Positions 9,428 to 17,358 of a stretch of DNA of 64,000 nt are shown one piece after another; the stretch's first letter is position 1, and every line of letters starts with the position of its first letter. The translations under genes were made by a program, and so were the position numbers. The notes under the pieces were generated by a model that worked only from the letters and a program-made list of their open reading frames with translations, was not told the origin of the DNA and did not search any database. Source of the stretch: JANNVK01 sp031430435 (GTDB lineage Bacteria; Acidobacteriota; Blastocatellia; Pyrinomonadales; Pyrinomonadaceae); contig JANPBM010000121.1 of assembly GCA_031430435.1 (NCBI GenBank), positions 128,761 to 192,760 of the forward strand, written 5' to 3'.

Positions 9428-9810
9428 TATTTTTCACCTCCTGTTTTACGGGTTTCATCTAATATGATGTTGAAATTTGACTGCACTTCATCTAACGTTT
9501 CACCGTCAACACCCGGATAAATAAACCGAGATTTTTTCGGTATATCCGAAAATTTAGCAGTTTTTGCTTTACTGAAAAGAGTATCAAAAAATTGATTTTG
9601 CGATTCAGTTTGCAGTTTTGAGTCGTAAGCGTAAAAAGTTGTTCCGGATTCATCCACCCAAAGAGTTTGCGGGAAGTTTTGAATTTCTTCATTGAAAGTA
9701 TTTGCATCTTCCAAAGTTTGGAAAGTTGCAGCAACAGTTTGCCGAGTCATCAAAGCCTCAACAACTTTTCCCGCTTCAATTTTTGATAATTTAATAATTG
9801 TTGTTGCCAT
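9427..9810 (-). CDS. Hypothetical virion-region protein
   Basis: A 127-residue protein whose stop overlaps the start of the large tail gene. It mixes helix and strand (KVVEALMTRQTVAATFQTLE) with an internal DESGTTFYAYDS stretch. No family is recognised. Tight coupling to both neighbours suggests a structural or assembly role. Confidence 0.7.
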   Translation of the reverse strand: MATTIIKLSKIEAGKVVEALMTRQTVAATFQTLEDANTFNEEIQNFPQTLWVDESGTTFYAYDSKLQTESQNQFFDTLFSKAKTAKFSDIPKKSRFIYPGVDGETLDEVQSNFNIILDETRKTGGEK

Positions 9811-9812
9811 AA

Positions 9813-10193
9813 TTAAACCTTACTTAAAACAATATCACCGCTTAAAAATTGCGGTTGCGAACCTGCGATATAAGTTTGAGCGACTCCGTCGCAATAAAAT
9901 TTCAACATATTTCCGCCGACAACCGCGTCAAATAATGCCCATCCGGCAATGCTTTGAGTTGTCGTCAAAAGCGGAAAAACAACATTTACAAGCAACTGTA
10001 ATTGCCCGTTGCTTGGTGGTGCAAAATGTGTCGAAAGAGTTTGCCGAGAATAACTCGGGTCTGAAATTTCAGAAGCTCCAATTCCTGTAGCATTCGTCGG
10101 GCAGGTTGATAATAATCCAATCGATAAGTTTGGATATGCCGTTAAAAACCGTTGCCATTCGGCGTTCATTTCAAATAATGTTGATCCTTGCAT
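9813..10193 (-). CDS. Putative virion accessory protein
   Basis: A 126-residue beta-rich protein with DPSYSRQTL near residue 45, a central VNVVFPLLTTTQSIAGWALF and a final SGDIVLSKV. The pattern (a tyrosine-arginine element, then FP..T, then a closing strand with the 'gd' turn) recalls a widespread small phage protein annotated as a tail-fibre or capsid accessory protein. It lies between head-tail joining genes and the tail tube gene. The family name is uncertain. Confidence 0.6.
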   Translation of the reverse strand: MQGSTLFEMNAEWQRFLTAYPNLSIGLLSTCPTNATGIGASEISDPSYSRQTLSTHFAPPSNGQLQLLVNVVFPLLTTTQSIAGWALFDAVVGGNMLKFYCDGVAQTYIAGSQPQFLSGDIVLSKV

Positions 10194-10196
10194 AAA

Positions 10197-10766
10197 TTAA
10201 CTCTGCACCAACGGGATTTCTTCAACCTTAAAACCGTTTTCCTTTGTCGTAAATTCGGCGAATACTCTCACACCTCTGAGCGGTGATTTGTTTTGTTGCT
10301 CCAAAAATAAAGCGTTGGAGTCTAATTTCGAGTTCAACGAAATATTAATTAAATTATCCGCTCGGTAGTATCGTCCGAAAATCGTTTTATTTGTGCCGAT
10401 CAGTAATAGCTTTAACGCTCTGCCGACTCTGTGAATAGCAATAACATCGCATAAATCGTTTGAAATCTTCGATAAAAAATCAATTTCAATTTTGTGTTTC
10501 GTTACTGCAATTCGATTTCCCGAATTTGTTTGAAAAGTTGTTTCAGACGAACTGTGCGTCAAAACAATTGCGGGCAGCAATCCTTTTGACGCATCAAAAT
10601 CAAAAGTCAAAGTTTCGTTTGCCGGAACGTTTCCGCATTTCGCTAAAACTTCGTTTGCCGATTGCACGCCGACAACCTTCAAATATCGTTCCAAATCTTC
10701 TTGCAGAATTTGATACAGCGATTCAAGCAACGGTTCTTCAAATTGATATTGATAAATTTCGCTCAT
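10197..10766 (-). CDS. Putative tail terminator or head-tail joining protein
   Basis: This 189-residue protein directly follows the gp10-like protein, overlapping it by 4 bases, which is where tail terminator/completion proteins occur in HK97-type phages. An N-terminal helix (LLESLYQILQEDLERYLK) leads into a beta-rich region (VTKHKIEIDFLSKISNDLC). No diagnostic motif is visible, so the role is inferred from gene order. Confidence 0.55.
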   Translation of the reverse strand: MSEIYQYQFEEPLLESLYQILQEDLERYLKVVGVQSANEVLAKCGNVPANETLTFDFDASKGLLPAIVLTHSSSETTFQTNSGNRIAVTKHKIEIDFLSKISNDLCDVIAIHRVGRALKLLLIGTNKTIFGRYYRADNLINISLNSKLDSNALFLEQQNKSPLRGVRVFAEFTTKENGFKVEEIPLVQS

Positions 10767-11188
10767 AATCTTGCATTTATTCGGGCTGTTCTAACGTAGT
10801 TTTCAACGGAAATTCTGCTTGTCCGAGCCGCAAATTTTGTATCAATCGCACGTTTTGCCATTTCGGACGTTCCTGATTGATGAAAACGCATATAAAACAC
10901 ATTTGAACCGTAAAGCACTTTGTTTCCGACTACTTGTCCGCCGTTGCGGTAACTTTCACGCCCTTTTCCGCTTGCCGTAAGAATCGGTCTATTTCCGTAG
11001 CGTTTGCGTTTTTGCAACGCATATCTTGGCGTTAATGAAGCCCACGAGTTTGAACGAAACTGCCTGCCAACTTCGTTCGGAATTTCCTTTTGTGCCAATG
11101 GTGTTAAAATCTTACTCGTGTCATCCAACGCACTCGCAAACTTTAATAAGCGTGATGAAATTGTTTCCCGCACTATAACTTTTAACAT
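10763..11188 (-). CDS. Virion morphogenesis / head-tail joining protein (gp10- or gpG-like)
   Basis: A basic 141-residue protein with the layout of small phage morphogenesis proteins: W-x-L-T-P-R-Y-A-x-x-K (WASLTPRYALQK), then ILTASGKGRESY, then a glycine/valine strand and a terminal region with Tyr/Phe/His (YMRFHQSG). Such proteins form or fit the head-tail connector. It starts 1 base after the preceding gene and overlaps the following one, so it belongs to the connector block. Confidence 0.6.
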   Translation of the reverse strand: MLKVIVRETISSRLLKFASALDDTSKILTPLAQKEIPNEVGRQFRSNSWASLTPRYALQKRKRYGNRPILTASGKGRESYRNGGQVVGNKVLYGSNVFYMRFHQSGTSEMAKRAIDTKFAARTSRISVENYVRTARINARL

Positions 11189-11189
11189 T

Positions 11190-11375
11190 TCAATTCCTTC
11201 GCGGCACTTGATTGACCATCGGAATATATGAAATTCGTTTCGGTCGAATTGTCGGATTACGGTTGCTTATCATCGGCACATCCACAATTTCATCTGACGG
11301 CATTTGTTCCGGCGACTTTGGCAGTTGCGGCAACATCGGTGGTTGATTGCAAGGTTGTCGTCTCACGGACGGCAT
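11190..11375 (-). CDS. Small proline-rich protein
   Basis: A 61-residue, Pro/Arg-rich protein without hydrophobic core (NQPPMLPQLPKSPEQMPSDE). A GAGGTG Shine-Dalgarno lies 5 bases ahead of ATG 11375, and the next gene begins right after its stop, supporting translation. Probably disordered; no function can be given. Its place between connector genes suggests a virion linker or assembly aid. Confidence 0.6.
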   Translation of the reverse strand: MPSVRRQPCNQPPMLPQLPKSPEQMPSDEIVDVPMISNRNPTIRPKRISYIPMVNQVPRRN

Positions 11376-11419
11376 TGTTTCACCTCAGCCATACCAAACA
11401 AGCGGTTCAAAATAATTAC

Positions 11420-12109
11420 TTATGCGATGCTGTAATTCTGCCACTCTTGTTTTTGCAGTTCTGTATTTACAATTGTTTTCCAAGCAAAAGTCGGTTTATC
11501 AAACATCAACGGTTCTTGATCTAATCCAACCGCTCTTTCGCCGAGCATACTGCGTTTTTCAAATGCTTGAGCAACCATCGAAAGAACTGCTTCGGTAACA
11601 TCATGGCGAATGCAATCTTCACCCCAACGAGCTTTCACGCAAATACAGCCGTTCCACACATTCAAAGTTCCGCACAAACAAAGTCCGAAATGGTTACAGG
11701 TATTAGAAAGTATGCCTCCGTTAATTTCTTTGAACATGGTTACTGTTTGTCCGTTTTGTGTAACCGATTCAATTGAACCGATAACTCGCGGCGGCAACGA
11801 AAGCAAATTTGAATATGTAAAGGCAAAAAATTCTTTAGCCGTTGCAATGTTTTGTGCAGTTTCAAAGTAACCGAACGGAACTCCGCACGCTGTGTCAAGA
11901 AGCCGTGAATATCGAGTAACCAACGTCATCAGCAAATGCCAATCATCGTTTTTTACAAAGTTTTTCAAATAACTGCGAATGTTTGCTTCGGTTGCGTAAT
12001 CACAAGCACAACGAATCCGATAAGTTTGCGATTCTTCGCAAGTAATTTTCGGCTCTTCAACTGTCGTGTTGTCATAAATTACACAGTTCTGCATTTCAAT
12101 TTCAATCAA
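11420..12109 (-). CDS. Head-tail connector protein (gp6-like)
   Basis: A 229-residue protein lying after the capsid gene. It has a helical central part with the connector-like pattern: WHLLMTLVTRYSRLLDTACG, then a PFGYFE segment. Next come a beta stretch with cysteine pairs (NTCNHFGLCLCGTLN, NGCICVKARWG) and a terminal helix (HDVTEAVLSMVAQAFEKR). Similar proteins form the ring joining portal to tail. Its 5' end overlaps the previous gene by 4 bases. Confidence 0.6.
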   Translation of the reverse strand: MIEIEMQNCVIYDNTTVEEPKITCEESQTYRIRCACDYATEANIRSYLKNFVKNDDWHLLMTLVTRYSRLLDTACGVPFGYFETAQNIATAKEFFAFTYSNLLSLPPRVIGSIESVTQNGQTVTMFKEINGGILSNTCNHFGLCLCGTLNVWNGCICVKARWGEDCIRHDVTEAVLSMVAQAFEKRSMLGERAVGLDQEPLMFDKPTFAWKTIVNTELQKQEWQNYSIA

Positions 12110-12567
12110 AGAGATTTCTGATAACCGTCGGGCAACTTCACACCGGCTTTCGGATTAGTACTTTTATCCAGTCTGGTATCGGCGACAACCTGCCACGGTT
12201 CGGGTGCGGCAACTTCCCACACAGGGTATTTGGCACGATATTCGGCTTTTGCTTCTTCATTTGTATTTGACTGTTCAAGAAACGCTTCCTGTTCGTCAAT
12301 CGCTTCCTGTCTTTTGCGTTTGTTCAGTTGTTGAACTTCTTCAGTTTTGGCGAGTGCTTCCATAAACGCCAACGTGCTTGAGGCAATTACGCCCGCAGGA
12401 ATTACACATTCGACCGCTGTTCTAACTCCGCCCGAATTATCTTCCATATAATAAAAAAACGGTATTGGATTCCAAACATTTTCACTTCTCGGAACGGACG
12501 ATAAAGTTGGAATTTCTTTCGCTAATTCCGCTTGTTGTTCGACAATTTTTGCTGCTTGTTTCGACAT
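12106..12567 (-). CDS. Hypothetical head-region protein
   Basis: A 153-residue protein immediately downstream of the capsid gene and its terminator. It has a central hydrophobic strand (VECVIPAGVIASSTLAFMEA) and a charged helix (NKRKRQEAIDEQEAFLEQ). Possible roles are capsid decoration or a connector partner. No family recognised. Confidence 0.65.
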   Translation of the reverse strand: MSKQAAKIVEQQAELAKEIPTLSSVPRSENVWNPIPFFYYMEDNSGGVRTAVECVIPAGVIASSTLAFMEALAKTEEVQQLNKRKRQEAIDEQEAFLEQSNTNEEAKAEYRAKYPVWEVAAPEPWQVVADTRLDKSTNPKAGVKLPDGYQKSL

Positions 12568-12593
12568 TTTCTTTTTCCTCTCAAAATTTTAAG

Positions 12594-12621
12594 TTCGGGC
12601 AAAAACAAAGTCTTGCCCGAA
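12594..12621 (-). terminator. Intrinsic terminator after capsid gene
   Basis: TTCGGGCAA (12594-12602) pairs with TTGCCCGAA (12613-12621): a 9-bp GC-containing stem with a 10-base loop, 7 bases past the capsid stop. Leftward, CTTAAAATTTT follows, so termination may be partial, allowing some read-through to the connector genes. Confidence 0.65.
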
Positions 12622-12628
12622 AAATGAA

Positions 12629-14218
12629 TTAAACAATTCCGGTTGTTTTATCGACGCAAAGAGGGTCACAAACGTAGCTCGTAACCGGATAATCAAAGCG
12701 AATCGTGCGTCTGTTTTGACGCAAATCATCGTTCATATAGCCAATCGTTACGTCAATTTCGCCTTGATCTCGAACGATAAATTGCGATTTGTCGTAAACC
12801 AACATCGTTCCGGCATCCATATTCGGAGTTGCGTTGACATTATCCACGCAGAAAACATTATCGCCGCAATTCGGGAATAACGGATGTCCGTCTGCTCCGT
12901 ATTTATTGCGTAAAGCCGCCAAATTCAACGGGTTAACCATTACGCTGTCCACCTTACAACCGCGTTGTTGTAATGAAATTACCGCAATTGCGTTGTTGAC
13001 CTCATTATTCATTTGGTCAGAGGCTTGAGCCGGTGCGGTGACGCGAAATACTCGGTTGATTCCGGCTTGATTGACAAATCCGTTCAGATTCGGCGAAGTT
13101 CCGTTACCTTTCAGCAGCTGAGCAATTGCCGTTTGTTTCAAAAAGTATTTACCCGCAGCGGTTACGTCCGCAATCGCCATCGGGCAATTTTGGAACGCGG
13201 CTTCTGATGCTTGAAACAAACCGGCGATTTCTCGTCGCGGTGCGGCTATAACGACTTTGCCGTAATCCCAAAAAGGCTTATTTGCAAGTTGGGCTCCGTA
13301 AGTTTCGAGAACAGGTGCAAACGTGTTAGGTCCGGTCAACTGCCGCTCAAACAAAACGCCTTTTACGTTTTGAACGGTTTCGTGAGTAATACCGTTCCAA
13401 AACGGATCGTCTTCAAATCCCCAACAATGGCGGTCAACAAATTCCCATCCGCACATAAATCCCAGCCAACCGAGCGTGTTCGTATCGTTGAACGGAAAGC
13501 CTGTGTTGCCCGGATTGTTCGTGAATCCCGATTTGATAACATTGCCGCCGCGTTCGGCACGTTCTTTGATAGCGATACGATTTTCGCCGTTGTTCATATC
13601 AACGTAATTTCTCGCCTCTTTTTCAGCATTCTCTTTGACGTGATTTCCCCAACGGAACTTCATTTTGATAACTCCGGCATTGCCGTAGTTTTTTTCTTTG
13701 GAAACGATTTCTTCGATGGTATGACCCGCATCGAAAATTGAACCGACAATTCCTTGCAACGCTTCTTTCATCGTGGCAATGCCTGTTTTTGCATTCGTTA
13801 AATCTTCCTCGCCAAAACCTTGACGGTAAGTGCCGGGTTCCACAATCGGAACTTGACGAGAACTATTTTTAAGCATTTCGGCTCTGAAATTCTCAAACTC
13901 TTTGACCGATACAGGACGCTCGGCAACATCTTCAAACTGAAAATCTTGCATTTTTCCTCTGACGTTTTTGCGTTCGGCGGAAAGTGCGTCAAATGCCGCA
14001 TTTACTTTGTCGAGTTTTTCTTTAGCAATTACATCGTTCGGATTAGCAAAAAATTCGGCAGTTACGGTTGTGCATTCTTTGTAGGCGGCGTTTAATTTTG
14101 CTTGAAGCTCCCCGTCCGTTTTAAATAACGAATTGCGAATTTCTTTAGCTTGAGCGACAACTTGCTCGTCTGCAACGTATAAATCTGTATTTTGTTCTGT
14201 TTTTGTTGGTTCTGACAT
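12629..14218 (-). CDS. HK97-type major capsid protein
   Basis: A 529-residue protein preceded by a protease-like gene and followed by connector genes. The first ~120 residues are charged helix (SLFKTDGELQAKLNAAYKEC, KEKLDKVNAAFDALSAERK), like the scaffold delta domain of HK97 gp5. The rest resembles the coat fold. It includes a variable aromatic/Cys segment (GFMCGWEFVDRHCWGFEDDP) and a DSVMVNPLNLAALRNKYG helix. Near the end are DAGTMLVYDKSQFIVRD and the typical DLRQNRRTIRFDYPVTSYV closing strand. A terminator follows, consistent with high expression. Confidence 0.88.
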   Translation of the reverse strand: MSEPTKTEQNTDLYVADEQVVAQAKEIRNSLFKTDGELQAKLNAAYKECTTVTAEFFANPNDVIAKEKLDKVNAAFDALSAERKNVRGKMQDFQFEDVAERPVSVKEFENFRAEMLKNSSRQVPIVEPGTYRQGFGEEDLTNAKTGIATMKEALQGIVGSIFDAGHTIEEIVSKEKNYGNAGVIKMKFRWGNHVKENAEKEARNYVDMNNGENRIAIKERAERGGNVIKSGFTNNPGNTGFPFNDTNTLGWLGFMCGWEFVDRHCWGFEDDPFWNGITHETVQNVKGVLFERQLTGPNTFAPVLETYGAQLANKPFWDYGKVVIAAPRREIAGLFQASEAAFQNCPMAIADVTAAGKYFLKQTAIAQLLKGNGTSPNLNGFVNQAGINRVFRVTAPAQASDQMNNEVNNAIAVISLQQRGCKVDSVMVNPLNLAALRNKYGADGHPLFPNCGDNVFCVDNVNATPNMDAGTMLVYDKSQFIVRDQGEIDVTIGYMNDDLRQNRRTIRFDYPVTSYVCDPLCVDKTTGIV

Positions 14219-14249
14219 ATTTACTCCAAATTAAATAAAATTCAGCTTT

Positions 14250-15227
14250 TTACGCTGAGAAAATTCCTGATAGTTTTTCGTTCAAATCTTTATAGTTTTG
14301 AATAGCGGCTTCTTTCAAAACCAAGTCTTGTTTAAGTTTCGCGTTTTCAACCGATAATGTTTCGTCCGATTCGGCAACTTCTTTGACGGCAGTTTTATCG
14401 CAAACCGCACCGAGAGCCATTGCGTTATCGTGAATTGATTGAGCTTTCGACAAATTAGTTTTTGAGATTGATTTGCCTTCTTTGGTTGCGTCCGACTTCA
14501 ATATCTCTGAAATGTAGTCGGTGTAAGTCAACTCCGAGTTCGGGTAAAGTTGATTTTCTGCAACCAATCCTGCAAGTGCTATGATTTGGGTAGAAATAAC
14601 ATCAAGCCGAAGGTGAACAGTATTTGATTGCGACAATAAATCAGCCAGTTCACGCAACGCCGACGGCACACTCCACGCATACATTTCTTTTGACGCATTC
14701 TCTTTTTTCGAGATTATTTCATCTAAAGGATCGGTTAATTTATCAAGATCGGAATCTTCTTTGATGACTGCAAAATTGGTTTGTTCCGCTGCCCATTCGG
14801 TTAGTGAAATTTCGTTGAATTTGTAAAGCGTAAATTTTTCAACGCCGCTCGATTCTTTGACAACTTCCCAAATATGACCCGCACCGGTTGACCATTTCAA
14901 TTTACCTTCTTTAACCATTTGCCAAATATCGGAAGCATGCGGTTTGGTGAAATCCCAAGCTGTCGTTGAAATAACTTCCCAACCTTCTTTTACTTTTTGG
15001 AGCGTAGCTTCGCAGTATTTTGTAAACTTAACCAGCGGATTACGTCCATGCCGATAATGCACGTCAAGGGTAACGGTTTCACCTTCTTTGTGCCGGTAAT
15101 CTGTATCATCACCGAAATACTGATTGTCGGAGTCAATTTTATTGAATTGCAGACCCCATCCGCCCAAGGTATTTGATTCCTCTTTGACTGTAATTCCGCC
15201 GCCACAAATTTTTATTCTGTTCGCCAT
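14250..15227 (-). CDS. Putative capsid maturation protease / scaffold
   Basis: A 325-residue protein directly upstream of the capsid gene, the position of the prohead protease. The first ~160 residues are beta-rich with GGWGLQFNKIDSD, VHYRHGRNP and STGAGHIWEVV, a histidine and serine arrangement compatible with an S78- or S14-type prohead protease. I cannot assign the catalytic residues with certainty. The last ~100 residues are helical (VENAKLKQDLVLKEAAIQNY), scaffold-like. A hairpin lies only 9 bases ahead of the start. Confidence 0.55.
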   Translation of the reverse strand: MANRIKICGGGITVKEESNTLGGWGLQFNKIDSDNQYFGDDTDYRHKEGETVTLDVHYRHGRNPLVKFTKYCEATLQKVKEGWEVISTTAWDFTKPHASDIWQMVKEGKLKWSTGAGHIWEVVKESSGVEKFTLYKFNEISLTEWAAEQTNFAVIKEDSDLDKLTDPLDEIISKKENASKEMYAWSVPSALRELADLLSQSNTVHLRLDVISTQIIALAGLVAENQLYPNSELTYTDYISEILKSDATKEGKSISKTNLSKAQSIHDNAMALGAVCDKTAVKEVAESDETLSVENAKLKQDLVLKEAAIQNYKDLNEKLSGIFSA

Positions 15228-15235
15228 AAAAACGC

Positions 15236-15292
15236 AAAAAAGCCTCTGTGATTAAAACTGATTCGTAAATCAATTTCTTTCACAAAGGCTTT
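15236..15292 (-). terminator. Terminator or attenuator just ahead of the protease gene
   Basis: Leftward, AAAGCCTTTGTGA (15292-15280) pairs with TCACAGAGGCTTT (15251-15239) around an inner TGATT/AATCA stem, and ends in a T6 run. This is a strong intrinsic-terminator shape. The rest of the 15228-15445 gap holds a second hairpin (GAGTTA 15315-15320 with TAACTC 15326-15331) and AT-rich sequence, with no gene seen. Transcription into the head genes must read through this or start within the gap. Confidence 0.7.
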
Positions 15293-15445
15293 CGTAAAAG
15301 TCTAAGTTAGTTTTGAGTTAAAAAATAACTCGGATAGTTTTCAAAACTTGGTTGCGAGATTGTCGCCTTAAAATCAAATGATGAATGATTTTTTATTTTG
15401 TGTCAAGAAAAAAAATCATCAACAAGAAACTATCAATAAACTTTT

Positions 15446-15670
15446 TTAATTTTCAGTCGCTTGAACGCTCACGACAACCTCGGCTATTTGACCGTCGTCA
15501 GTTTCAATACTACCGATATTCCAGTTTGATTGACCTGTCGAACAGGTCTGAGTATCAGCGTTTTCGGGGTTGTCGCAGGTTGATAAATTGTTTAATCCGT
15601 TCTCGATTGCCGCCGCCGCCAAATCATTGATTGTTCCTGTTGTTAAGATGCCGAATGTTTCATTTTCCAT
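15446..15670 (-). CDS. Small acidic protein after portal
   Basis: A 74-residue acidic protein (MENETFGILTTGTINDLAAA) with two cysteines in the middle and a strand-rich end (GQIAEVVVSVQATEN). Its start overlaps the end of the preceding small gene (ATGGAAAATGA), so the two are coupled. Function unknown; possibly a small structural protein. Confidence 0.65.
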   Translation of the reverse strand: MENETFGILTTGTINDLAAAAIENGLNNLSTCDNPENADTQTCSTGQSNWNIGSIETDDGQIAEVVVSVQATEN

Positions 15671-15830
15671 TGTTTTGCTCCTTCTGCTGTGTTTTTATTT
15701 TATTCGCCGCACTTGAAACGTGCATAAAAGCCGTAATGAATTGCCGAAACTCATTTTCCATTCGAGCAACTTTTTGTTCAAGTTGTCGAATTCGGCGTTG
15801 GTCGTCGGTTAATTTTTGCGTTTCTGCCAT
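15660..15830 (-). CDS. Small helical protein after portal
   Basis: A 56-residue protein, MAETQKLTDDQRRIRQLEQK followed by a further helix, predicted to be one coiled coil. Its ATG overlaps the portal stop (TAATG) and its stop overlaps the next start, which supports a real coding region. Unknown function. Confidence 0.65.
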   Translation of the reverse strand: MAETQKLTDDQRRIRQLEQKVARMENEFRQFITAFMHVSSAANKIKTQQKEQNNGK

Positions 15831-17356
15831 TACGTCAATCCTTTTTGTGCCGACTGAAGTGAATCGGCTAATTTTTGTTTTTGCAGATTACCCAACAAAG
15901 CATTAATTTCTACGTTTGTTGTTTCACCGCGTTTATCTTCAAGTGGGGGCAAGTTGATTGCTTTTCTCGCTTCGTTCGCAGTCATCGGTACGTTTAGTTC
16001 CCAACCTTTTAAGACTTTTGCATTTTCTTCGGCTTGAATTTCACGCCACGCCGGAACTTCCGAAAAATCCCAACTAAACCGAATTTCTTCATTCAGATAT
16101 TTATCCAATAAACCAAATTTGCGAAATAGGAATCGGCTCAGTAACTCGATTCGAGAAATCAAAGTCGGTTCAAGCGTGTAACGCCACAATGATTTTTGTT
16201 GGTCGCCTGTTCCGCCGCGTGTGTTGGAAAATTTCACACCTACATATGAGTCCATTATTGACGTTCCAAGTAATTCGTGCGTTTTCGCTTCGATCCTGTC
16301 AAGCATACTTTCAGGGATAATCCCTTCAAGCGAAAAAGGAACTTGCTCTAAATTTGTGTTCGGCGGAAGCCCGACGGGTGAACCGCCGCGTTCGGCTCCA
16401 AGCGAATATAATTGACGCAAATCTTTATTAAAAGATTCCCAAATTTCTTTCGGCATCGTCAACGGCAAGCCTTTAGTTGTATCAACTTCTCGTTTCAAAA
16501 TCGCAGTTATCAGTAATTTATTATTGATGATCTGCAAAGCTCGTGTGATTAAATCTTCTTCAATATTGAAATATCTTAAAAGTAAAGCATACGCTGAAAT
16601 TCCTTTATAACCGCGTTCGAGATTATAAACCGAATCCGCCAAAACATCTTCAATCGGAACAACATAACCGGTTGACGGACTCGTTTTGTGAACATAACGA
16701 TAAAGCGTTCCGTGGGCATTTGTCGGCGGAAGATTAACACGGTCATTTTGCAGTTTTTCAATATCCCGAAACGAGCGGACATCGGTTTGCAGAATATCGG
16801 GATTGATTGGAGTTAGCCAAGCAGGTTCGGGTGTTACGCCGATGCTTCGCGGTTTACCGTTTGCGTCTCGGTCACCCGCGTGTATCATTCCCGCATCTGT
16901 CCATTCTGAAACAAATCTTCCGAAAGTGCAGATATGAGCATCCCACGCCTGTAAAAATGTTTGTCCGTTCATTTCAGGGTTGGGCTTATTTTTCCACCAT
17001 TGCATTATTTCGTGAGAATTATCAGCAATAAATACGCCGTTGCGGTCTTTAGCTTGAAAAACAAGTTTTGCAGCACCAACCGCCGACAGACGTTGCCTCA
17101 TTGCTCCGAACCATGTTGCCGTACAAGCCGAAAGCGTTGCCAGTTGGCGATAGTTATACTTTTCATCACAGCCGCGTTGTTTTTGTCCGCAAGCCGCAAA
17201 ATTATTACGAAGCTCGGTGTATGTAATTCCGCCTTTATCGTCTGCCGGAACAAACTCTGCTTTTGAAAGCTCAGGCACAAACTCATCAGTTTCTTTGACC
17301 GCCATTTCGTTGGAAAGAAGCGTTAGTTCATTAACAAAATAATCTCTAAAAGCCAT
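15830..17356 (-). CDS. Portal protein
   Basis: The dodecameric portal forms the DNA entry channel at one capsid vertex. This 508-residue protein directly follows the large terminase and precedes protease and capsid genes. It has the portal pattern: an N-terminal cysteine-bearing region, a wing domain with PAWLTPINPDILQ, a long helical part (YFNIEEDLITRALQIINNK), and a C-terminal PMTANEARKAINLPPLED close to the 'lt.NE.R...gl.p' signature of SPP1/HK97-type portals. ATG 17356 is chosen over TTG 17362 because GAGG lies 7 bases ahead of it. Confidence 0.88.
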   Translation of the reverse strand: MAFRDYFVNELTLLSNEMAVKETDEFVPELSKAEFVPADDKGGITYTELRNNFAACGQKQRGCDEKYNYRQLATLSACTATWFGAMRQRLSAVGAAKLVFQAKDRNGVFIADNSHEIMQWWKNKPNPEMNGQTFLQAWDAHICTFGRFVSEWTDAGMIHAGDRDANGKPRSIGVTPEPAWLTPINPDILQTDVRSFRDIEKLQNDRVNLPPTNAHGTLYRYVHKTSPSTGYVVPIEDVLADSVYNLERGYKGISAYALLLRYFNIEEDLITRALQIINNKLLITAILKREVDTTKGLPLTMPKEIWESFNKDLRQLYSLGAERGGSPVGLPPNTNLEQVPFSLEGIIPESMLDRIEAKTHELLGTSIMDSYVGVKFSNTRGGTGDQQKSLWRYTLEPTLISRIELLSRFLFRKFGLLDKYLNEEIRFSWDFSEVPAWREIQAEENAKVLKGWELNVPMTANEARKAINLPPLEDKRGETTNVEINALLGNLQKQKLADSLQSAQKGLT

Positions 17357-17358
17357 AA

